Source: Metaphire vulgaris
Taxonomy: Eukaryota; Annelida; Clitellata; Crassiclitellata; Megascolecidae
Assembly: GCA_018105865.1 (NCBI GenBank)
Contig: CM030848.1
Location: forward strand, 13,084,699 to 13,148,698
Length of the DNA stretch: 64,000 nucleotides
Direction of reading: 5' to 3'
The notes under the pieces were generated by a model. It saw only the letters and a program-made list of their open reading frames with translations. It was not told the origin of the DNA and searched no databases. Position 1 is the first letter of the stretch, and each line of letters begins with the position of its first letter. The translations under genes were made by a program, and so were the position numbers. This document shows positions 10,269 to 39,034 of this stretch, piece after piece.

Positions 10269-12833
10269 GCCTAGTAGTTGTAGTAGTACAGGGTGTAGTT
10301 GCAGCAGCAATAATAATAACAGTATTGCGGCAATGATAATAGAGATCTGGATTTTTAATTGCCAAAGTACTATATAGACCCGTCGTTATCAATAAGCTTA
10401 GACACAAAAATTCCCATCTATGAAACTGATGCAACATGGGTTTGATTGGAAATAACTTAAGTAAGCCTATGCAGAACGGCAATAGGTGGTTTTCACACAG
10501 GCTTACTTAGCCTCCTAAACTACTTTAAAATCACATTATTATTATAGGCCTATATATATAGACGCGTACCCGTTCGCCGTGAACGAGGCGAGAGTAGAAC
10601 TGTGGAGTGGGGTTGCGAAAGGAGATCTTCTCGCATCGACTGTGGCTGACGTTGCGCGTAACTCCGAGGAACAACTGGTACACAAACCGGATCCTCTTCG
10701 GTTCTCCGCTGTTGCGAAGGTGGACGTCGATCGGCATCACGAATCCACCGTAACCGGACTCGGCCACTTGGTACGGGGGCTCGCGAACCACTGCAGCGGA
10801 ACCAAACGGCACGCGATGATTATAGGCCTAAGACTTGCTATAGGATACTAGATTGTTATTGTATAGCTACAGTATAACAGACTATAGATAAAGTAGGCCT
10901 ATTGTGGAACTGACTGCTGCAAAGTTTTGTTATTTGCGGATGCAAAGACAAGAAGACATTATTAATTTTTTTCTTTACTTTTAGTATTAGGCCTATTACT
11001 ATTTTATTAGTATTTTTATTGTTATTATTATTTACTATTATTTACTATTATTTACTATTATTTACTATTATTATTATTATTATTATTATTACTACTACTA
11101 CTACTACTACTACTACTTATTATTTCCGCTCTCTCCAAAACAATGAGAAACAGCTGGCGTGGGATCTAAATTTGTAAGACTAATTATTATTAGTATTTAA
11201 CTACGCATTCGAATTAAATTAATTACATGTTATTATCAGACATAGGAAACTCAGACAGCTAACAATGCAGCAGCATCAGAGTAACATTGGAATAGCCAAG
11301 GGAGGAATGGTCCGCCTCTATTCTGTCTACGACCAGTCGTTGGATTTTACCAGGCCCATTCAGAGGGGGGGCCAGGAGGGCCATTTGGCCCGGGCCTCCA
11401 TCTGTTCGGGGCCTCCCTTTGTTTCCTTGTCTAGAATTTTGGGAGAGCTAGAAAGCTAGATAGCTACTACTAGAAGGGGCTTCAAAATTTGGCGATGACC
11501 TTTTTTGCTTGTCGACAATTTTGGGATTTTGGAAAAGTTAGAAAGGTACTCTGCGGTCCAAAAAATTGGTGATTATCTTTTTTTGCTTGTCAAAATTTTA
11601 ATTGTGGGAAGGCTAGGAGAGGCCTAAAAATTCCAACTGGCCCCAGTCTCCTTCAGCCTCTGAAGGGGCCTGGATTTGAGCAAAACCGTTCAGAAATTGT
11701 AGGGAGGTAGGATGGTCGAAGAGACTTTGTATCCGCCCCACTCGGCCACTCTGGAACCCTGGTTCTTGGCTACGCTAATGCAGTGTGGACTAAAGCCAGT
11801 GGCGGCTCCACCTGGGGGCCCGTGCCCCCTATTTAGTGCCTACCCCTTAGTGACCCCCAGTTGTGACCCTATATACTTAATGCTACATACATTGAACAAC
11901 AAATGGTTGGCCCCCATGATTGGAAGTTGCCACCCCAACGGCCCCCCACTTGCCAAATCCTAGAGCCGCCACTGACTATAGCAGCGCCTGTTTTACATTA
12001 GTACATGAAAATTCAGTGTTCCGTTTTGCGAGAAAGTTTGTAGTCTAACGACTGAACGATCTCTATGCGAATTAGGGGATGGAATATAATAGGGCAGTAG
12101 CCAGCCACGAGGGGCTCGGGAGGCGCTCAATCTTCTGGAAAATTGACCACTGCTTTCAGTCAGTGGCGTAGCCAGGGCGTTGGGGGTTAGACTCTCCTTG
12201 GCTGCCGACGAAAATTTTTTAAAATAAGTTTATATACACTTTTTATTTTCGGACGCGATTTTGGGGTCAAAACCCCCCTTGGGTGCCGACCCAAAATATT
12301 CCGTCTATTCGCTATAGAATGTAAAGGTGTAAGAGGCGGCTACCTTTTTTTTTTTGCTTGTCAATATTTTTGCGAAGTTGGTTACGGTCAAAACCACCCC
12401 CTTCCGGAAATCCTGGCTACGCCACCGCTCTCAGTTGTCAAAATGTCTATATTAAGACTTTCCGATCAGAGTATTCCAGTGTTTAAAATCCTGGCTGACA
12501 ACGCCGGGGGTGGGAACTGACAAAGCCGGGGAATTGTCAAAATGTGTTAGTCCATTAAGACTTTCCGGGAATTTGATTTCAGAGTATAAGATCGCACAGA
12601 GACATGTTGCCATGGCTGAAATTTAGTGAGATTTTTGCATCGCCTTGCCTCGTCTTGGTTTTGGAAACGTTTCGTGGAGATGGAATTCCACTTTTTCGAC
12701 GAAGTGCTGGATGTTTCTGCCCTCCGATCCTCTGACGTAGACTACCCAGTCGTGGGTGAACCCCTCCACCGTCGGCCTCTGCCTCAGAGCTGCCGGAATG
12801 ACCGAGTTCCAGACTGACCTGTATTTCGTTCAT
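6926..12833 (-). CDS. MLLT3: AF9/ENL family YEATS-domain protein (super elongation complex)
   Basis: Three exons on the minus strand: 12833-12649, 10790-10570 and 9357-6926. Exon one ([33 protein letters not shown]) and exon two ([27 protein letters not shown]) make a YEATS domain, the acyl-lysine reader. The cage residues Phe (EGF), His (HLHE), Phe (TFP) and Tyr (SGYGG) are present; the usual Ser of HES is Thr and the Ala after Tyr is Gly. Exon three encodes about 750 mostly disordered residues with a canonical AT-hook, [11 protein letters not shown] (near 8395-8428), and RSRGRKKKP (near 8465-8490). It ends with an ANC1-homology domain ([24 protein letters not shown]), which in AF9/ENL binds AF4, DOT1L, CBX8 or BCOR. 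Intron one uses a GC donor. Two frame breaks are present: an extra base near 12793-12796 and a one-base deficit between about 7150 and 7330. Both are probably assembly errors, but a short intron or a decaying copy cannot be excluded. Confidence 0.85.
9447..9622. mobile_element. MITE family C (CAGTGTTTTATCCAG), copy 1
   Basis: Flanked by ACTAACGC and ACCAACGC (8 bp, one mismatch). Ends CAGTGTTTTATCCAGACT and TGTATAAAACACTG. Lies in AF9/ENL intron 2. Confidence 0.82.
9643..9714. repeat. Compound (ATT)n-(AGT)n microsatellite
   Basis: An ATT run passes directly into an AGT run. The same switch recurs at 10183-10267, 18362-18455 and 42088-42180; 24000-24063 is the (AAT)n-(AGT)n form. Confidence 0.95.
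9877..10182. mobile_element. MITE family F (CAGTGGCGGTTCCA), copy 1
   Basis: CAGTGGCGGTTCCACG and CCTGGAACCGCCTCTG ends, flanks ATTGTTAT and ATTATTAT. Contains the TTTTTTGCTCGTCA module. In AF9/ENL intron 2. Confidence 0.78.
10183..10267. repeat. Compound (ATT)n-(AGT)n microsatellite
   Basis: Abuts the right end of the family F MITE. Same ATT-to-AGT switch as at 9643. Confidence 0.95.
11797..11974 (-). mobile_element. hAT-like MITE family A (CAGTGGCGGCTCC), copy 1
   Basis: Ends CAGTGGCGGCTCCACC and AGAGCCGCCACTG. Flanked by ACTAAAGC and ACTATAGC, an 8-bp target duplication with one mismatch. Lies in AF9/ENL intron 1. Opposite orientation to most other copies. Confidence 0.85.
12161..12426. 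mobile_element. MITE family G (CAGTGGCGTAGCC), copy 1
   Basis: Flanks CTTTCAGT and CTCTCAGT (8 bp, one mismatch). Ends CAGTGGCGTAGCCAGG and CCTGGCTACGCCACCG. Carries an expanded module with a long T run near 12343-12363. Confidence 0.8.
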
Positions 12834-12891
12834 CTGACGAAACAAAACGTTGTCACATATAGTAGGCTATATGGGTCTACAGAAAAGGAAG

Positions 12892-13048
12892 CAGGGGCGT
12901 AGCCAGGAATTTGATTGGGAAGGGGGTATAATGTGATTTGGGGTGTAAATCTTTAAAAAACGTTGAGAATCTTTAAAACACGATACAAACTTTAGTCTGA
13001 TTTTTGGGGCGTATATATACCGATATACCCCCCGTCGCTACGCCCCTG
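12892..13048. mobile_element. MITE family H (CAGGGGCGTAGCCAGG), copy 1
   Basis: Flanks AAAGGAAG and AATGGAAG. Interior GGGGTATAATGTGATTTGG is shared with copy 2. Lies just upstream of the first AF9/ENL exon. Confidence 0.78.
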
Positions 13049-14373
13049 AATGGAAGTTTTTCAAACAGCATTCTATACGCCGTCTATAGACAATCGCAAA
13101 AAAACAACGCTAAACTACAGAGTACAATGTGTTTACATGGGCGACAACACTTTTGGGAAAGAGGCCACTTGACCCCTAGAAATGTAAAAATATATTTGTA
13201 ACTAACTATATTTTGGATTTTTTAACCAATATTTTCGCACTAAAACGCTACTTAATTAAACTATAAATACAGTACCCGATTTTCTCTGGACGTTAGACCT
13301 ATAGACTATGTGCCATTCTGGCAATCTGTTAAAATTATAAAATGTTGCATTTGAAAAAATACCTTGTTAAAATATTAACCGTGACCGTTCATTATATTTT
13401 TCGTCAGGATATATATCGACCAAATGAAGAAATACTCCCAAAAAGCATATTAAAGTAGCTTTAGAAATTTTCCGATATATAGGTTGACTTGAAGCACATG
13501 ATTATAGACAAAGACAATATACATACCTGTTTCGAGTCATTTTGCGCAGCCTTTTGGTCGGTCGTCATCTGAAATTTCGGCTGTGAGCATTGCACAATTC
13601 GATTATAAACTTCCATAACGTTAGCAGACAGCATATGATAATATCCTCCCTTTATTCACAGAGATTGATTCCTTAATTGAGACGATTAATCGATTGCGAA
13701 CATTTAACATTAAACTGATATCGGCAGTGTCGAATAATCGCTATTTTTATGCACAAATCGATGCTGAATATCACACAGACGCTGCTATTCTACTACGTAA
13801 GTCTGCGATTAATAGGTTATTCTAAGAATTGTTATGCTCATATTCATCGCGTTGTCTGGATTTTCAAATGAAAACTCCTCCCAAATCACTGACGTCCGTC
13901 TGTCCGTCTGGGGGCAGTTAACAGCTTCGACTCGCCCGATGATAACTCGATGACCGGGGTCCGGTCATCGGGTACGTTGCCCCAGATAAGGGCAGATAAG
14001 ATGAGTGTGACTGGTGGGGACGGGTGGGGAGCGGGGGTGCGAATATGACCCGTCGTTTATCAGGTCGACGTAGACCAGGGGTTTATTAGAGGGAAACGCT
14101 GGGAAGCCAATGAGTATAATGGTCGGGGTGTTAACGAACTGTTATCGGCGACTGGCCCGACTCGCGTCCAGCGCTTTTTCGACGCCGTTAAATTTCACGG
14201 TAGCTAAAGGGTACCCGCCGCCGGGCTCCCTTATACACCCCATGGGGCAGAGGCCGGTCCTTCCCCCCTTAATTGATCTCTCACGCAAACACGCACGCCC
14301 AGACGCACGCGCGTACAAGAATGGGAACGCTCCTCAAAAGACCATACCAGCAAAACAGTATTTTCTAGTTTAG
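13049..14373. other. Gene-free stretch between AF9/ENL and AP-3 beta
   Basis: No exon or recognisable element in about 1.3 kb. It lies 5' of the AF9/ENL start codon, so it may hold upstream exons or promoter, but no motif was strong enough to call. Confidence 0.5.

Positions 14374-14470
<97 letters not shown>
14374..14470. repeat. (AAT)n microsatellite
   Basis: About 97 bp, followed by CTCTATAGCACCAGTTCT, which also follows the (AAT)n at 59461-59486. Confidence 0.95.
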
Positions 14471-14472
<2 letters not shown>

Positions 14473-15068
14473 TATGGTGGACCTCTATAGCACCAGTTCT
14501 TTAAAGAAATTAGTTAAACAGAGATAGCAGAAAATCCAGTTCACAACACGTGGAACGGTGGAAGCTTAATTTTTATGTAAAATTTAATAAGTCATTGGCG
14601 TCATTGATGTGCTCATTAAGCCTGCTAATGTTTAAATGCGTTTTCATGGCCTATATACATGGCGTTCGGAGGGTGGTGAAAGGGGTGCACTTGCCCCCTG
14701 GAAAAATTGCGAAAGTATGAAAAAAGTTAAATTACTAAAAAAAAGGTAACCCATGGCACTAAGTTAGAATATAAATTTATAAAATCTAGGCCCTATATAA
14801 GAATCCTGGTAGGAAGTTAGGAACTAACTAGTTACGCTAAATAATTTATAATTTGTCCAATAAATCTTGGCAGCTTTGCACAGTACTTTTTGTTCCATTC
14901 TTCGCATGACCCTGTTTTGCTCCATCCTGGAAAATATTTTCAATTATTTCGTCACAAAACCCTGTTGTACACCCCCTTCGGAAATATTTCTGTGGGCGCC
15001 GATGCCTATAATTATAGTGTGCAAAATTAAAAGATCACGCGTCGCCGCAATCGTGTAGGCCTAGTATA

Positions 15069-15261
15069 CAGTGGCGGCTCTAGGATTTGGCAAGTGGGGG
15101 GCGTTGGGGTGGCAACTTCTAGTCATGGGAGGCAACCATTTGTTGTTTAATGTATGTAGCATTAAGTATAGGGTCCCAACTGTGGGGGGCCACTGGGGGG
15201 CCAGACACTCAATAGGGGGAGGGGGCACGGGCCTTCCCTGCCCCCGGTGGAGCCGCCACTG
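15069..15261 (+). mobile_element. hAT-like MITE family A, copy 2
   Basis: CAGTGGCGGCTCTAGGATTT at the left, GGAGCCGCCACTG at the right. GGCCTAGT occurs on both sides (three bases ATA intervene at the left), consistent with an 8-bp duplication. Confidence 0.85.
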
Positions 15262-15609
15262 GGCCTAGTATAGGGTTATAATCAACCAATGATGATGGTA
15301 ATGACAACGTGCTTTTTAAAACAGCGTCAAGTCCTCGATTTTACTCTGGACTATATAATGGGCTTCGATTCCTGGTCCATGAAGCTAGCTTCGTATCTGG
15401 TGCAATACTAATAGACAGGACATAAAAATGTCGTCTATAGGTTAACGACTTTAGAATACCGTGCCGTCTCAACTGCCGAGTTACAAACGATAGGCCTAAC
15501 AGCTGTGGCCAGGATAAGACGGGAAGAACATTGAGCGAAACAAAATCACATATTTTCGGGAAGAGCATTAAACCACTTAAAATCACAAAATCATCATCAT
15601 CATCATGAT

Positions 15610-15641
<32 letters not shown>

Positions 15642-15738
15642 TCATGATTTTACAAAAGACAATTAGACGCCGATTAACCTCCCCTTACTGAATAATCCAA
15701 TTACTAAATTGATAGAAGAAATCATCGGTGCAGAGGGG

Positions 15739-15921
15739 CAGGGATATTTTTATACCACCCAACACCCCACCCACCCACCCCCAATTTGAGGTCGACACTT
15801 CCTCCACAAAAAGTGGTAATGTGACAATGGTATGCATACAAAATGCATACTAATTAGCTCCGGACCCCAATTTTAGGTCGACACCCTGTCCCCTAAATTC
15901 ACAATCCTAGAAATATCCCTG
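15739..15921. mobile_element. MITE family E, copy 2
   Basis: CAGGGATATTTTTATACC at the left and AATCCTAGAAATATCCCTG at the right; AGAGGGG is repeated at both flanks. Confidence 0.78.
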
Positions 15922-16763
15922 AGAGGGGTCTATACTATTCTGGCAGGGACTGTTCTAAGTGGTCTTCGGATTTTCGTAAGACCGTCGAAAAAATTCAGGA
16001 GACTATACAGGATGATCGAAGATAATATATGCTACGCGAATGTTCCTGTGTGAGTGAGTTCCCTATTCCGGAGCCCTAGCTACCCCACTGACAGAATTTG
16101 AGCAGAAGGTGTCCGCAAAGTCAGGTCTAACTAGGTCGGGCTGAATTTGAGCTCCCTGTCTTGAAGTTCCATCCTTTTGAATGAATGTCGATCTCTGTTT
16201 TTTTAAAATTTATGCGCCGACGTTAGTAAACGATGAACCTACCGACAACGTTCACAGAGGTTCAAAAGTATAATAACGCGTTAATGTGATTCAAGTGCAT
16301 GCCTTTGATGAGCGAACCTCGTTTGGGAAGAGGAGGAGGAGGAGGAAGAGGAGGAAGAAGAAGCACTTAAAAGCAGCTATTCTTCTTTAGGTGCCGCGTA
16401 TTTCTACGTTAGCGACGACGTTGCTAATGGCGCCTGTATGCGTCGCCATCCCAGCTCCAATCTCGTTATAAAACCATTAAGAGTCGGGACGGCTAACACG
16501 CCATCAACACCGTTGCCTTTTCCGCTTTGATCTCAAACGCCTGGACGCTAATTGGGGCCGTGCGCCCCTTTCCCGAAGCACCCAGCATTTAGCCGGTCAT
16601 CGTTGCTGCTTGTTACGGCCCCGTCTTCCGCCCTCCCTCCCTATCCACCCACCCGCTGGGTGAACAGAGGCAGTTTCGAAGGAGTTTAGACGTTGGCCAA
16701 ATCAAACACCAGCAGGTGAAGTAATTGGAAAGTCAAGGAAGCGTTGAAAACGTATGCCAGGAG

Positions 16764-16991
16764 CAGTGGCGTAGCAAGAATTTCAGGAAGGGGGTTTGTT
16801 TTCGATCGTGACCAAACTTTGCAAAATTTTTCTTATTTTTCTTTTTTATTTTTCGATAGGCAGCCAGCCAGGGGGTTTGACCCCTAAACTCGCGTCAAAA
16901 AATGAAAATTGCATGGAAAAGCAAGTAAAAAAATTTTCCGTCGGCAGCCAAGAGGGGTTTAACCCCCAAACCCCCCTTGGCTACGCCACTG
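16764..16991. mobile_element. MITE family G, copy 2
   Basis: Flanks GCCAGGAG and GCCAAGAG (8 bp, one mismatch). Ends CAGTGGCGTAGCAAG and TTGGCTACGCCACTG. Confidence 0.8.
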
Positions 16992-17096
16992 GCCAAGAGT
17001 AGAAAGAAAGCATATCTACTGCTATAGTGGGGAAATATCGGGCAGCTATGTCGACAAGGTCGTGCACGAAAAATTAGAAAACCAATTCCCAATCCC

Positions 17097-17283
17097 CAGT
17101 GGCGGCTCTAGGATTTGGCAAGTGGGGGGCCGTTGGGGTGGCAACTTCTAATCATGGGGGCCAATCATTTCTTGTTTAATGTTTGTAGCATTAAGTATAG
17201 GGTCCCAACTGGGGGGCCACTGGGGGACCAGGCACTCAATAGGGGGCACGGGCCCCCTGACCCCCCCGGTGGAGCCGCCACTG
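17097..17283 (+). mobile_element. hAT-like MITE family A, copy 3
   Basis: Perfect 8-bp target duplication CCAATCCC (17089-17096 and 17284-17291). Interior reads GGCAAGTGGGGGGC, then GGTGGCAACTTCTAATCATG, as in the other copies. Confidence 0.9.
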
Positions 17284-18078
17284 CCAATCCCCAATGAGAA
17301 TATTCTGTGGAACTTTGAATAGAACGTTTGAAGGACTGGCGCATTGACGTAAACAAAAACGGAGGGTGGCTAAACCCCCTATGCCTCCACCCTTCTCTGT
17401 GGTAGTCTCTAAAAAAAGTGGGGGGGGGGGCTCAAGCCCTGAGGCCTAATAGAAGCTTACACCCTGACTGACTCCCATTTCACACATCCGTCAATTGCTT
17501 AGGGGCTGCCGGTTTAATGCGATTTTGCGATTGCACATGCGATAGCATATTTAGCCAATTTTTAATACGTCGCATTTTCTTCCGCTTTTTACCGCATATG
17601 CGATTTCTGCATAAATATACGACAATTTCATCCGCATTTTCGCTACTATCGTCACATATATAGCACCTTTTGCTACTTTCTTAATACACGGGCATAGATT
17701 TACAGAGGATCGGCGCCTGTTTGGATTACCTTTTTGCTCGTCAGTCTGTTTTAAACCCAAAAAAACACCAGAGCAATTCCCGCAAATATGCGAGATGAAA
17801 GAGAGCATAAATAGGAAATTTAGGCGCATAAAATCGAAATTTCCTCATTATCCCCACATATTTAGGACCTCTGAGTCTCTCATATTTCTCTAAACATCAC
17901 CGGATTTTACCGGCAGCCCTAATTGCTGAGTCATTCGAAAAATCTGGCAAATATAATGGACTGTCTATACTGATGAGCTCTAGCCTATGGGCCATTAGAT
18001 TAATTTAGATTATACTCAGTTTTTTTAGAAAACAGATAGCAACTAGCGGCAACAGTACTCGTCGGTCGGACGTTGAAG

Positions 18079-34153
<16,075 letters not shown>

Positions 34154-35515
34154 GTCAAATATGCTCTGCAATCTTCCGTCCGTTAGTTGAAATGATTCGA
34201 GCAAGAGCTGCCCATAGTTTGTTAAGTGGTTTATGACGTTGCTTTATGTGTTAAGGGTTAGGAATTTGAGTGTGCTTAATACTGGAATTTTTTATTGGTC
34301 ATCATAAATTTTTTCTTCATTAACTGTTGCTTAAATATGTTTTCAGGTCTGTTGAAATTTGCGGGAAAATATTGCTTCACGTTTGTACTGCATTTAGAAA
34401 TGATCCTTTTGCTAATGCTTAAGTATTACCATATTTAAGTGTTTAAAGACATTTGTATATCCGGGTTTATGTGTTTCTTTTAAGCATTGGAACAAATATT
34501 TATTTTCCATTTTATCCTTATTACAAGAAACCAATGGGAGTTGCAATCTTTGCCTATTTAGATCTGCTTTTTGTGTTTTGAGGTATGTTACTGGCTTATA
34601 AGCCACCATTGTGTAGTTGGATTGAGCTATAAAATGTAGTTTCAAACATGTTATTTGTCAGTATTTGGATTGTTATAATGGTTATATCATTTAAATGGTT
34701 TCATAGTTTACCAATCTGGTCATTATGCTAAATGTGTGCTGATAGCAGTTGTATTATCTCTTGGTGTTTTTTGCGGGATTTATTTACTCCTGTTCGCATG
34801 TACATGTATGAGTACGGTTAAAATATTCAGTGATAACTGTATATCCTATGATACTCTGTTTAAATGTCTATCTAGTTATTGTTACAAAGATCCATCTATT
34901 GATGGTGTGGTAGATTTTTGTGTCTATGTACCATGTAAGAATGGTGTATGTGTGTGTGTTTGTGTGTGTGTGTGCTTATGTGTTATAACAGTTTTTTTAT
35001 GTGTGTTGTGCATCTTAAATTTTTTTACATCTCTCACTCTGCAAACATAAACATCTACAGTGTAAATGTGTATATATAACTTCTTTAGCGCCATTGTAGA
35101 AGTACATCAGCACCGTTCGATGGTTGATGATATTAGGTGCATGTATGTATGTATGTATGTATGTATGTACCATTCATTCCATACCATGCTGTACCGTATG
35201 TTTTGAACAGACATAGATTCTTTACCACACACATATTGGTCAAAATGGTATATGCATGCATCTGTAAAAATTATAATCAATACAAAATGAATCACATGTA
35301 TTCATGTATATTTATTGTACATGATTCTGTGTCTTTGTATTTTATTATTACAACTATTTTGTTTTATTGGTTAAGTAAATATGATTATAGATACATTCTT
35401 GATTATCCTTTAATTGTCTATAATATTGATTTATTATAACATAATTGTAAACTGGTCATATTGGTATGTATTCAATAGTACACATATGTTGTTATACATG
35501 TTAATTTTCTGTTAC

Positions 35516-35521
35516 AATAAA
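35516..35521 (+). promoter_or_regulatory. Candidate poly(A) signal of AP-3 beta
   Basis: AATAAA about 1.36 kb after the AP-3 beta stop codon, at the end of an AT-rich stretch without exons. The interval 34154-35515 is the likely 3' UTR. It holds (TG)n near 34943-34975 and (ATGT)n near 35137-35169. Position and motif are seen; use is inferred. Confidence 0.45.
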
Positions 35522-36523
35522 TATAATTCAACTGGTGACAACAGTAACACGTAGTTCGCCAAATCTGTCCGTTATTTTCATTGGAACTATTTGGATTACC
35601 CCAGACGTTGTTCTAATAGCCGAGGTGTTCAGGAAGTTTAGCCCTTCACTGGCAGTTGCCACCCCCTCCAATCCAGGTGGGAAATTTTGAGTTTTAGCTG
35701 TACCGTGCTGGAGAAAGAAGATGTTGGAGTGCTAGGTAGTTGGACCGCCATACCTTTTTAAAATAATCGAGCACTATCTGCAGAAAACTTTGACTTGAAA
35801 TGTTTGTAAATGAAAGAATTTGGCATTGATATTATTTTGGGGCATAATTTTCAAGACTTTAATTACCGGTATTAACTGGTAAGTTTAAGATTTCAATAAT
35901 TAAGAATGTTGTTGCTTAGGCTATTAAAAGTTTAATCAGTTTTCACTGTGGCACAATGCTTATTGTTTGCATATATGTTGTTATTTGATAGGTTGTTTGT
36001 TTCTTTAGGTACAAATTTCATAATACTAGGAAGAAAGTTTTCCATATTTGTTTCAAATAGGGAGACACTATTTCACGGCACGTCTGTCATTTTCTCAGTT
36101 TGGATTGAGCTGGGCACTGTTTCAACTCTTTAAATTCTTTGACTTGCAAGAGCACGTTCTTATCCTGACTGCAAGAACAAAGTGGTGGTCACAAGAACAT
36201 GTTTTTGCAGTAGGCCTATATTATGCTGATTATAGGCCTACTATTCATTAGCGCATAAATCCAATTCCAATTCCGGATGGTGTGCCAGTCTCTTGGATAG
36301 ATCATTATAAGGCTATAGACCTACTCACACGACACCAGACATTTCCTTTATGCAAAAGTTCAAATTGGACTGCTTGGTTATTAAGACTAAGCATAATTGA
36401 AAAGCTACGACTCTAATCAATTACTGCATAATCAGACGTGTATTTCGTCAACAGAAGGCTATTATTAGATGTGCATAGGAATAGCTAGACTGGATAGGCC
36501 TACTGGGGAGAGTCTGTCTAGAT

Positions 36524-36938
36524 CACAAGGGCGTAGCCAGGAATTTGATGGGGAGGGGGGGTTATAATGTGATTGGAGGGATAAATCTTAAAAACTTTGA
36601 AAATCTTAAAAACGCATTAAAATATTAAGGTAGTCTAATTTGGGGGGTATATATACAGGGCGCGATTTGTAGGAGAAGGGGGGAATCTTCCCCCCACTGC
36701 CCAACTGCATCCCTCTACTGCTACATCCCCCACCACTACATCTCACTGTTACATTTCCCAACAACATCCCCCCAAGCTCGACATATTCCCCTCACTGCTC
36801 CAGGTCACAAATCGCACACCTATATATATATATATATATATATAGTTATATATATATATATATAGAACGAAGAAGAAAATATATATATATATATATATAT
36901 ATAACCTCTAATCTATATTCCCCCGCCGCTGCGCCCTG
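36524..36938. mobile_element. MITE family H, copy 2, interrupted by family D
   Basis: Perfect 8-bp target duplication GTCTAGAT at 36516-36523 and 36939-36946. The family D element and expanded (AT)n blocks split its interior. Confidence 0.82.
36656..36820. mobile_element. MITE family D, copy 2, nested in another MITE
   Basis: CAGGGCGCGATTTGT at the left and CACAAATCGCACACC at the right, inserted in the TATATATA of the element at 36524-36938. Confidence 0.8.
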
Positions 36939-37071
36939 GTCTAGATACGCCCCTTGTAGAACGAAGAAAATTTCGGATTCCACAATCTCGATCCACTCAA
37001 TTTGTTGTTTAACCTCTAATCTGTAATGGGGGCCGGAATTCCAAACTGTCTTACTTGCGCACACACACACT

Positions 37072-37107
<36 letters not shown>

Positions 37108-37438
37108 GAGAGACCTGTAGGGCAGGCTATATCTGTTGAAGTGCTGGTATCGGTCATTCTTAAAGATCTATTATAGGGCTATTAATCTTCAGAAGTCTTT
37201 TGCTAATTCAGCGTCTGATCTTATCGCTGGTCATCGTGGATAAGACGTCCGCGGATTTGGACGAGATAACGGGACATATGGGTTATCTCTTGTGCTGAGC
37301 CGCGTAGCGACAAAGTCAGTGACAGGTCCAGGTTATAGACCTACATATAATGATATCATCATTGCGGTAAAGCCAAGACGGACCTCGTTTCCAATGTTCC
37401 GCTTTCCTGCAGACGGCCTGAACTAGTAGGCTCGTATG

Positions 37439-37616
37439 CAGTGTTTATTCTAGGCCTTCTCTGGGGAGAATCCCCCAAAGTTTTAAAATTCCTCCCCAAA
37501 ATTTTTACATGTTGCCTGGGGGAAAACCCCCAAGTGTGGAGACTCAGACTTTGTCACCCCCCCCCCCAAACATTTCAACCCCCACCCCAATGTCAAGGTG
37601 GCTAGAATAAACACTG
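37439..37616. mobile_element. MITE family B, copy 3
   Basis: Both termini present; about 178 bp, the same length as copy 1. No target duplication is seen. Confidence 0.8.
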
Positions 37617-38091
37617 AAGAAGAAGTAGGGGCCTAGTGATCGATAGAATGCGTTCAACTTTTGGCGCTTGTGCGACGAATTCAATCGGCACATTCTGTAC
37701 GTGCAGTATATCTTTTTCTCAAAAGATTTGATATTCTTTTTGATTTAATAAATACGTTATAGCTGCAGTGCGAACCTTTCCAGCACTCCTGGAGACGACT
37801 TTCTCATATCCCTCGTAAATTATTCATCGGCTGGCGGTGTTCTCTGCGTCCCGGCGTTCACCCTCCTTCATTTGCACGTCTTAGCTTAGGCCTACTTGAT
37901 AACCTTAGATTCCTTGGATTCTAGAAAGAGAAGGGAGGGTTGGTGCTGGATCCTCATTTAAAATAATATTTAATATTGCTTAGCTGTTTTGGGAAAGCTA
38001 GAAATTAACAAATCATTTGTCTAGACTTGGTCTCAGCCAACCACATTAAAGTAATCTGCAAAAACACCAGAAACAGAATAGCTATTCCGGT

Positions 38092-38109
38092 CTCTCTCTC
38101 TCTCTCTCT

Positions 38110-38168
<59 letters not shown>

Positions 38169-38214
38169 ATAATTCAGCTTCGTCTGTCCTTTTCCGTTTA
38201 TAAAAACGAAAAAT

Positions 38215-38274
<60 letters not shown>

Positions 38275-38314
38275 AAGTAGTAGTAGTAGTAGTAGTAGAA
38301 GAAGAAGAAGAAGA

Positions 38315-38396
<82 letters not shown>

Positions 38397-38416
38397 AAGA
38401 AGAAGTAGTAGTAGTT
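38092..38416. repeat. (CT)n followed by long (AGT)n/(AGA)n block
   Basis: CT run at 38092-38165, then about 200 bp of AGT with short AGA interruptions. No coding potential beyond homopolymeric peptides. Confidence 0.95.
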
Positions 38417-38520
38417 GTTGTTGTTGCTGTAGTAGCATCGACGGCAGTAGTAGAGACGATGCTTCTTAGAGCAGAGAAGAAAAAGAAGAGGCTCGAAAGG
38501 AAAAGAAATTAAGAAGGGGA

Positions 38521-38630
38521 AAGGAGGGCAAATGAAGCCATCGCCGCAGTCGACGTTAAAACCTTGTACTGTTTCATTGACACGCGATCCACATCCTGGA
38601 CGTAGTAAACGGTCCCTGCTGCTTTGTCCC

Positions 38631-38678
<48 letters not shown>

Positions 38679-38782
38679 GGGGGAAGAGGGGGCCAGTGGG
38701 CAGCGGTGGAAAAAGCACCTACGGTCCGTATACGACGGATCGCCGATGGTCTATTGATTCCGCCCGGAAACTGTCGACGCGT

Positions 38783-38816
<34 letters not shown>

Positions 38817-39034
38817 GTGGGCGAGCCCGATGGATGGGGTGGGGGTGGGAGAGTAAGGCAACCCCTGCTGCTGCGCTGCCGTTTGTTGGACTTTTCCAGT
38901 GGAACCGAGATGGGTATTCGGAGGAAGATGTAGGCTACGACGACGTTTGGCCGGAGTTAGCGTTTGATTCAGTTGCTGTTCAGTAAGTATTTTGTTTCGA
39001 GTACAGTATCTTAACGTGTCTATAACAGCGAGGC
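38521..39034 (+). other. GC-rich stretch with a possible 5' exon; unresolved
   Basis: Contains a (GA)n tract (38632-38673), a (CAG)n run (38783-38816) and an open frame ending GYDDVWPELAFDSVAVQ before a good donor GTAAGT at 38984. No partner exon and no recognised domain, so it is recorded as a possibility only. Confidence 0.2.

Noticed and set aside
38214..38438. Open frames made of Tyr, Ser, Ile or Val runs in microsatellites
   Set aside because: These and similar frames at 43153, 45455 and 47191 are translations of simple repeats.
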